45,534 bases of DNA from Chara braunii (lineage: Eukaryota; Streptophyta; Charophyceae; Charales; Characeae): positions 715,213-760,746 of the forward strand of contig BFEA01000642.1 of NCBI GenBank assembly GCA_003427395.1, given 5' to 3'. A program made the translations under genes and the position numbers. The stretch's first letter is position 1; each line of letters starts with the position of its first letter. Under the pieces are notes generated by a model. It searched no databases. It saw only the letters and a program-made list of their open reading frames with translations, and had not been told where the DNA came from. Below are positions 38,801-45,534 of the stretch, piece by piece.

Positions 38801-38989
38801 TTTGTCCTCAGATGGTGCCTAGGATTTGAAACGTACCTTGAACTGCTTCTGGGATCGTCCACGTCAACCTGTAGAGAAGTACCCATGTTCTATGATTCTC
38901 TCTACATCATATCTGCCTTCCATGGATAGAGGAATCATAGATGGTCTGGTTGGGAACTCATTTCCTTCTACATAGGGTAACAACTTGGA

Positions 38990-39916
38990 CGCGTGAAAGA
39001 CAGGATACGTTTTGAGGTGAGGGGGATTATCAATGCGCTAAGACGATCCCTCTGCATCTCCAATTACTTTGAGAACTTCCCAGGGTCCAAAATAGACAGG
39101 CAGAAGTTTCCGAGACACATCTTCTCGAACGAAAACCTTTTGGACTTGACCCATACTAGATCACCTTCCTTGAATGTTGATGGTCGGCGATGCTTGTTAG
39201 CTCCTAAGCTTTCTTCAAGTTATTCTTTTCTTTCTTAATGTCTTCTTGAAACAATACTGCATACTCCTGGGTCCCTGGAGGTAACCTAAGGAATTGGTCC
39301 CGTGTTAACACATCAATGGGACGCTTAGGTTTCCACCCCTTGTGCAGTGCATTCGGTGTACGCCCTGTAGCGGTATGAACACTACTGTTGTATGCACTTG
39401 CTATCTTGGGTAAGTTCTCGTCCCAATCAATCTTATCAGGTCTCACATACATGCGCAAAAGTTGCTGACGCAAACGGTTTATCTGCTCACTTTGTCTATT
39501 CGTTTCAGGGTGTCGCCCTGACAACATGGTCAATCGTGTACCGTATGCTTCCATGAGTTTTTTCCATGGCATACTTGTGAACCTGACATCACGATCAGAT
39601 ACAATAGAGAGAGGAAAACCATACTCAACAACCATCGCATTTGAAACTTTTGTATGACAAATTTTGTTTGCGCTTCTGCGGGTAAGGGAATAAACATGAC
39701 ATATTGAGAGAAACGATCCACAATAACCATTACTTGACTATTGTCGTTCCGGCTTTTGGTGAGGCTCATAAAGTCAATTGACATAGACTCACCTGGTTCG
39801 CTAGGAATCGGTAATGGTTTCAAACGACCAAGTGGATTCTCATGTGAAGTTTGTTTCTTTGACACACCAGACATGTACAAACATAAGTTAGTCCATCTTT
39901 CTTCAATCTCTTCCAA
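38990..39916 (-). pseudogene. Integrase of element F (frameshifted)
   Basis: The frame 39530-39916 starts after the zinc-region end and carries PLGRLKPLPIPSEPGESMSI with the first Asp in SIDFMSL, and VMVIVDRFSQYVMF. A shift near 39630 moves to the frame 39204-39635, with the second Asp in VSDRDVRFTS and Glu in RQSEQINR, then MYVRPDKIDWDE, SAYNSSVHTATGRTPNALHKG and FLRLPPGTQEY. Further frames leftward to about 38990 keep DLVWVKS-like and LDPGKF fragments, badly broken. The Asp/Asp/Glu residues are present, but in two frames. Confidence 0.75.
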
Positions 39917-40761
39917 TCAAAGCGTTCTCTAACCTCAACGTAAGTCTTCTTGAAACTAAAATGTCCTTCAGTGTCGTGACATTCCCCAATCAGCAGACTT
40001 TTAAGTTCTTCCTTGTGGGGAATACACAATCTTTGTTCAGTTTGGTCTAGCAAAAAAAACAAATCATGGGTTACTCTATAGTTGGGAAGTAAAGTTGGGT
40101 CTTTCGCAAGGACATCCATGATAGGTTTCCAGATAGGGTCAGTAGCATATCCTTGTCGAATTTTATCTTTCAAATCATTCCCAACATCCAAATAAGAGAC
40201 AATAGCACCAAAGAAATCACATCGTCTAGACAACGCATCTGCAACCATATTAAAGTTACCTTTGATAGTTTTCAACTCAAAATCAAAAGTATCAATGAAT
40301 GCAGACCATCGTACTAACTTATCAGAGAGTTTAGGTTGTGTCTTTATCCACTTCAGCGTCGAGTGGTCTGATAACACAGTGAAGTGTCTCCTTAACAAGT
40401 AGTGTTTTCATGTGTCCAGTGCACAGATTAAGGCATACAATTCCCTTTCATAAGTGGGGTTGGCGACCTTTTTTAATGGCAATCGTACAGACATGAACTT
40501 AGTGGGTCTATAACCATTGTCGTCGTTTTGTTGAAGGACTGCGCCAATTCCGTATTGACATGCATCAGTAGTAACAATGAAGGGAAGTGACGGATCAACA
40601 ATTTTCAGAACAGGGTAGTGAGTCAAAGCATACTTTACCTTTTTAAAGGAAGACTCACAGTCCTTATCCCACAACCAGATAGTTTCTTTCTTCAACAATC
40701 TTCTCAGTGGTGCGGCGATCAGTGAAAAGTTCATAATAGACTTTGTATAGTAACTTGCCAA
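39820..40761 (-). pseudogene. RT connection, RNase H and integrase zinc region of F
   Basis: The frame 40408-40761 has IAAPLRRLLKKETIWLWDKDCE, TTDACQYGIGAVL (first RNase H Asp) and NPTYERELYAL (Glu). A TGA at the end replaces the usual Trp before KHYLL. The same frame resumes at 40398 with VLSDHSTLKWIKTQP, NMVADALSRRCDFF, then IGECHDTEGHFSFKKTY and CTCLVCQRN of the integrase zinc region. It ends when the frame shifts before the integrase core. Confidence 0.8.
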
Positions 40762-40888
40762 ACCAAGGAAAGATCGTAGTTCAGTTACAGACTTAGGTCG
40801 TGGCCGATCCCGAATTACTGATATCTTCTTTTCTTCCAGTCTGAGGCCTTTTTCGTTTACTATATGTCCTACGTATAAGACTTCGGAC

Positions 40889-41530
40889 TTAGCGAACTCG
40901 AACTTCTTTCCCCTCTCGCAACTTTTCTAATATTAGACGAAGATGTTTCTCGTGATCTTCTAAGGTTTTACTATACACGAGAATATCATCAAGATTAACA
41001 ATAACGAACCGATCCAACCATTGACGAAACAATTCATTCATCGACCATTGGAATGTTGCAGGGACATTTGTCAATCCGAAAGGCATTACCATGAACTCGT
41101 AATGGTCATACCTTGTCCGGAAGGCAGTCTTGTGTTGATCCGCGAGTTCCACCTCGATTTGATGATACCCAGACTTTAGATCAATCTTACTGAAATACTT
41201 ACAACCCTCCGGTTGATCAAGTAAGTCGTCAATGCGAGGAAGCAGTTCTGTGTTCTTGACAGTGACAACATTCAACCCTCGATAATCAATATACAGACAC
41301 AATTCACCTTCCTTTTGGGGCACAAACAAGACAGGTGCACCATAGGGAGATGACCTAAGGCGAATCCATCCCTTGTCAATAAGATCCTGAAGTTATTTCT
41401 TCAATTCCTCAAGTTCCCTAGAAGACATTCGATAGATAGGGCCCTTGGGAATCTTGCTACCCGGAATGATTTCAATAGTGTGCTTCATAACACGTTCCGT
41501 GATTCCGAAAGGTTCAGTCTGCAGATCCTT
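40889..41530 (-). pseudogene. Reverse transcriptase of element F (YLDD changed to NLDD)
   Basis: The open frame 40889-41329 has [54 protein letters not shown], and [12 protein letters not shown]. The catalytic box reads N-L-D-D (40985-40996); the Tyr of YxDD is replaced by Asn while both Asp remain. Upstream pieces in the same frame ([25 protein letters not shown]) are separated by a stop near 41396. An indel near 40900-40915 breaks the frame after LREGK. Confidence 0.85.
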
Positions 41531-41533
41531 AAA

Positions 41534-42283
41534 CTAAGAAAGAAGACTTTCAATAGTTGGAGGGCAGAAAGAAGAAGACTTACCGACTTTCTTTACCAAT
41601 ACCATCATAACTTTTTGTTCCAACTTCTTCTTTGAAACCATCGAACGAAAAGATGGATAACTCATACACCAAAAAGATAAACTAGAGTCAGATCCAGACT
41701 TATGATACAATTTAATGGGTTTCATTTCAGATTGTGCATCCTTAAGTTGCACAACCTTGCCTTTGAGGTCAATATCTGGGTTGGCTTCCTCGTGTCAAAC
41801 CATACCCAGAATGAGATCAAAAGGCAAATTCTTCTCAACTAGGAAGGATAACTCATGCATAATATTTTTTCCTTTTCTAGTTTTAAACTGACACTTAATA
41901 CGATTAACATACTGGGAGACAGTGATCGTACTATTGTCCGCTAACATAAACGTGATTGGTCGAGACAAGTCTTTTACCTTCATTCTGAGATGCAACTTGC
42001 GGATTGTTTTCTCGAATATGTAGGACCTCGTCGATCCGGGGTCCAACAACGCACCTACTCGTGATCGGACGATTTCTACATCTGCAAACAACAATTCGCC
42101 CTTAAACTTTGTTTTTCGAGCCCATGAGCTACGTAAGGCTAGCAATTCATTACCTAGGTCATCAAGGGAGGCATCCAGGGAGACAGAACATAAGACAATG
42201 TCAGGGTGGTATGGATGATGGGCTAAGGAAGAATCATCCTCTGCCGTATGAAAAGAAGGGTAGGAAGGGTTCCATGGCGCCAC
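41534..42283 (-). pseudogene. Protease region of element F
   Basis: The frame 41795-42283 holds GELLFADVEIVRSRVGALLDPGSTRSYI, with D-P-G (42035-42043) where D-S/T-G is usual, then MLADNSTITVSQYV and KNLPFDLILGM. A stop at 41795 falls where the motif normally continues with Asp-Trp. The same frame goes on at 41752-41534 with the linker toward RT. The Pro at the active site should inactivate the enzyme. Confidence 0.8.
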
Positions 42284-42311
42284 ACCTCTCTGTTCAACCT
42301 TACCCTTAATC

Positions 42312-44217
42312 TCAGTAGGAGCAGATGCTACTCAACTGGCTGCTCACTTTTGGGTTTCTAATCAAGGGGCAGTAAGTGATCGCATGTCCCGGAGTGTCGC
42401 CCTTAAGACATTGCGCATTGTCCATGCGCTCATGCCAAGTCTCACGAGTCATCCCCATCTTTAACCAAAACTTCCCTTCCGCAAGGCTAGGGTGCCATGA
42501 AAATGGGCGCGGTTTCTTCCTTTCAGAAATTATGGGTGACCCTCCCTTGGGTGGCCACAACATCAATGACTTCCCCTTTCCCAGAGTCACTGTTGCAATC
42601 CTGTTCATTTCCATCTTCCCTAGGCCACTTTTTCACCGTGTCATCATCGAAGACAACGAGGATGTGGTCCTCGCGCTTTTGTCGCCAGAGAATTCGTTTT
42701 CCATCATACGTTTTCCCTCCTCCTCCTCCTCCAGTCTAAGTACAGCTGCATAAGAGTTTTTGACTTGAGAAGTCATTTGCTCCCTTTGCAAAGCGAGGTC
42801 TCAAAATTGCCAATAGTTATACTTACTTGACTTTGCTTCGGCAACCAGGTGTCCCCGAATGGGTTCAGGCAACGCGCGGGAGTAGATATACAACACTTGG
42901 TTATATTGCAGGTTCAATCCTGGAACCTGCAACAGTCGGTTGACCTCGCGGGACAAAGCCTCGACCGACGTCCAGTGCTTTTGACCAATCGTCGTTAGCT
43001 GGTCAAATGCCTTGTCGGTCGTTGTCTTGTCGAGGAAACGGTCCTTGATCTTGGCCAAGAACTGTTTCAGGGTCAATGTCTTTGCCCACTCGTCGATGTC
43101 TTCGAACCCCACGACGTTAGCCTCAGCCAACACCCATTGCTTGGCCTCACCTCCCATGCAAGAGGTCGTGAATTGCACTTGGGACTCCAGTTCGACCGGA
43201 GCGGTGCTTACATACGTCTGGATTTCAGCAATCCAAAGAATTAGACTCTCAACTTTCTTGATATTAAACGTAAAAGGCAATTTCATTTTCACTCTTTCTT
43301 TCTTCTTTGGCTTCTTCGGTTCTGCACTTGTCTTGTCCGGAGTTGTCGAAGAAGGAGACTTGGGAGAAGGAGACGAATGAGAGAGTTAGACGGAGAGGAC
43401 AGTGGATTCGACGATCCATTCCCATTGGTCGACGTCTTAATTGTTGGACCAACAGACTTGATGGCATCTCCCATCAACTTCTTCATTTCTTTCTTATCTT
43501 CTTTTTCTTCTTGTCTTTCCTTCTACCTGATTCTTTCCTTCCACAATATTTGTGACTGTTCTTAGTCCTACAGCAATCTCATCTAACTGAGTTTGCTGCT
43601 TGTCAATTTTCTCTTCCAAAAAGGTAAGGTAAGTCACAATATGAGACAACATTTGAGACATGTCTGCTTGTTCCCCAGTTTTTGTTCCAATCACTTGTCT
43701 AATTTCCTTCAACTTTTTGTTCCCTTCTTTGTTCTTGTTCTCTCCTTTTGGCCAACTCTTCTTTCTTTCTTTCTTCCGCGGCCAGCGTTTCTTTCAACTG
43801 TTGGATATTTGCATCAATTGTAGCCTCGATTACTTCTGGTTTAGTCTCGCCTTTACGAGTCAATTCCATTACTTCTTCCAACTGTTTCTGGGCAAACTGG
43901 TCCAGTGCCTGACGACACTGGGCAACCAGTTTCGAGACCTCGGTCCCAGCTGCCACAACCTCCACAGTTGTGGTAGATTTTTTCAGACGGTCTTCCGCCG
44001 TCTTCAAATCAAATCTATCACGGATGTGTTGTTCAACATCCGGCCCGGATAGACGTATTTTTGTCAACAGTTGGTTCCACAAGGCCAACAACTCCTGTTT
44101 CCTATTCTCAGCCTGCGTCCGAGTCTTAATCTCAGACGGTCCATCGCCCACGGAGAGCGTGATTGGAATAGGAAACAAAAACGTGGTCACAAACCTCGTC
44201 ACAATAGACTTTTGCAA
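42312..44217 (-). pseudogene. gag of element F (broken)
   Basis: The first segment (43699-44217, 172 codons) is helical, ending in a Lys/Glu/Arg-rich coiled coil (EERKKEELAKRREQEQRREQ). Shifts follow at about 43700, 43490 and 43290. The capsid segment (42801-43292) has LPFTFNIKKVESLILWIAEI, WVLAEANVVGFEDIDEWAKTL and RALPEPIRGHLVAEAK. A segment in the same frame (42312-42614) has the nucleocapsid knuckle, reading C-L-K-G-DTPG-H-AITY-C: the second Cys is Gly. The capsid wording (ALPEPIRGH) is close to that of B2 (AMPEPLRGH). Confidence 0.75.
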
Positions 44218-44975
44218 ACATTTCTAGAGGTGAGAAATTTTCGGAGGACAGAAACAAGAAAATTTGTCGGCCAGGTTGGTCTACCGCAAAATAAATAAAA
44301 GAGACAATAATTTAAACTGTGTCTCGAACCAAAATTTACACTATCTAAAATAACAAGGAACAAAAAAATTTACTAATCCTGATTGCTGCTCTATTTCTAT
44401 GTGATGACGTTCTGTTCTATTTCAGGTACCGCGACTCAGGCGAGCATGATCATCGACACACACAAGTAAGTACACAGACACAGAACACAACACAATACAA
44501 CAGGTAAGTCTGCCAACAAAATAATCACAACAATAGTTAGCGTCTTTCCCCTTGCTGCTAATTCTCTTTCGATCCTGTGTGATCAGCACCCAATCTGACG
44601 TCTCGCACCACAACCACGTCAGTCTTCCAGCTGTGCCACTTCAGTCATCAGAATGCAACTCTTACGTAGGCACATCCGTGCCTGCCACGTGTCACCCCTG
44701 GCATGCCAACTCAACAACTCATAGAGTATGCCACGTTAGCATGTCCATTCCAATCAAGGTCAGCAATGGGGTGCGCGTCAGCAATGTGCGTCAATGTCAT
44801 CGTCGAGTTAGTCACGTTCCTACCTGCCACGTGTGTCCCCTGCCAACACAGCAGCGCCTTGAGTCTGCCATGTCAGCACACCTAAACAATCCCTGGCCAC
44901 GTCAGCAATGCATCCCGATCGCAGATGTGATTGGTCGGGATCTAGATCGCAGCGCGATCCTGCTGAACTTTTCTC
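44218..44975 (-). other. Untranslated leader of element F with ACGT-core motifs
   Basis: No coding frame with protein features is seen. About 44618-44905 contains many words of the type GCCACGT-AGCA, CCACGTGT, GCCATGTCAGCA and GCGTCAGCAATG, like the cluster at 38026. An AT-rich part (44280-44400) includes GTCTCGAACCAAAATTT, which could be mistaken for a primer site. Confidence 0.5.
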
Positions 44976-44976
44976 T

Positions 44977-44988
44977 GTTGGGATACCA
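44977..44988 (-). promoter_or_regulatory. Probable primer binding site of element F
   Basis: On the minus strand TTGGTATCCCAACAG follows GTGGCA, so a CA-ended LTR would be followed by TGGTATCCCAAC. The first seven bases agree with the sites of B, D and E; the rest differ. Without the left LTR the boundary cannot be confirmed. Confidence 0.5.
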
Positions 44989-44989
44989 A

Positions 44990-45534
44990 TGCCACGTCAC
45001 GTTGTGAGGAAACCCGGGGAGGAGCTACCTACCGTTCGCTGAAGCCATGGACTATGGCGCCTGTCACTTCGTCGCGCCCGCTTCTGAGGTCCTCAGCGAC
45101 GAGCAGGGTTGTCCCTTTCAGCAAGGTCACTCTTGGTCCTTAACCACAGACCATTTTAAGATCTTTTCCTTTGCGAAAATTTCACAGTAATCTCGGTCGG
45201 AATTTATCCCTCCGTGTCACGCAGGAATGTTCAATCCTCTTACCGTTCTCTTCGGATCAGCTCACCTCCGCGCAATCAGAAGAGCGGCGAAGCCGCCAAA
45301 GAGGGAACGTTAGCTTTCATTTGGCAGAGAGCAAGATGCCAATTATGACTCTTTTCAATGACTTCTCGAAAACGACATTTTCCGAAAATGATTTGCTGTC
45401 CAGTCCACAAGGCTCGGAGCGGCGAGCTAATCAAGGCTCTTTTCAATAATTTCTCGAAAATGATATTTCCCGAAAATAATTAGCTGTCCAGTTCACAAGA
45501 CTCTGATTCTCAAAAATGATGTTTCTGGAAAATG
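44990..45534 (-). repeat. Putative 5' LTR of element F (partial, at window edge)
   Basis: It starts TGCCACGTCACG on the + strand beside the probable primer site and runs to the end of the window. It holds no coding frame with domain motifs. It is inferred from position only, since no second copy was found in the window. Confidence 0.4.
45347..45534 (+). repeat. Imperfect tandem repeat at the window end
   Basis: Copies start at 45347, 45435 and 45499 (the last is partial). They share GACTCTTTTCAAT-A-TTCTCGAAAA, GA-ATTT-CCGAAAAT-ATT, GCTGTCCAGT-CACAAG. A 20-bp GC-rich spacer sits between the first two. The repeat continues off the window. Confidence 0.75.

Larger units (their letters stand above)
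38800..45534 (-). mobile_element. Element F: broken Ty3/gypsy element, minus strand, cut by the window end
   Basis: On the minus strand the order is LTR (partial), probable primer site, leader, gag, protease, RT, RNase H, integrase. Coding is AT-richer than in A. Frameshifts occur near 40900, 39900 and 39630 and within gag, and key residues are changed in the CCHC knuckle, protease and RT. The left LTR is not found. Its pol resembles B and D in motif wording, so it probably belongs to the same broad clade. Confidence 0.8.

Noticed and set aside
44320-44340. Primer site TGGTTCGAGACACAG (minus strand) for element F
   Set aside because: It does not follow a CA-ended repeat and lies inside the leader; TTGGTATCCC at 44977 is the better candidate.
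1-45534. Host protein-coding gene or a new defence, biosynthetic or signalling system
   Set aside because: Every long frame with recognisable motifs belongs to gag, protease, RT, RNase H or integrase. The remaining frames are short, low-complexity or antisense shadows.

Overview
The window looks like repeat-dominated nuclear DNA from a plant or streptophyte alga. Almost everything codable belongs to Ty3/gypsy LTR retrotransposons. The plant-lineage clues are chromovirus-type elements with chromodomains, primer sites matching plant initiator-tRNA-Met ends except for one base, TTTAGGG-like motifs and W-box/ACGT-core promoter motifs. From memory, the gag-protease fragment at 33.9-36.4 kb resembles proteins from a large charophyte (Chara-type) genome; that is a guess I could not check. 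I see no convincing host protein gene. The N runs show that this is a scaffold with gaps.

Layout. (1) 1-7860: AT-rich flank with four copies of a 45-bp motif, then a heavily decayed chromovirus 'A' (+ strand; gag, protease remnant, RT, RNase H, integrase, classical chromodomain). (2) 7860-12738: no gene. It holds palindromes, a tRNA-like sequence, a U6 snRNA retropseudogene split by a TTAA-flanked MITE-like insert, a fold-back element between two diverged direct repeats, and a miRNA-precursor-like hairpin. (3) 12739-37475: one non-autonomous element 'E' (+ strand). Its 5' LTR is split by a tandem LTR-internal-LTR array of family 'B' (13044-23303), and its leader is split by a complete element 'D' (minus strand, 24684-33731, TG..CA LTRs, CTGT target duplication). 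E itself keeps only gag and protease, then a polypurine tract and a 3' LTR. (4) 37476-38800: unassigned, with ACGT-core motifs. (5) 38800-45534: element 'F' (minus strand), whose right LTR runs off the window.

How the parts work together. Each retroelement encodes, or once encoded, the usual set: Gag with a CCHC nucleocapsid knuckle, aspartic protease, reverse transcriptase-RNase H, and a DDE integrase that ends in a chromodomain or a diverged chromodomain-like tail. LTRs supply TATA boxes. Primer sites reading TGGTATCGGAG follow the LTRs in B, D and E. D is the best preserved: gag and pol each stay in one frame, offset by -1, and are broken only by nonsense codons. A, B and F also carry frameshifts and catalytic substitutions, so none looks able to move by itself.

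Most interesting signals: the U6/MITE composite; eleven W-box cores in 135 bp of the B2 leader; a 46-bp double-hairpin tandem repeat in the U3 of E; the shared PBS variant; a diverged chromodomain-like tail shared by B and D; and the order of nesting.
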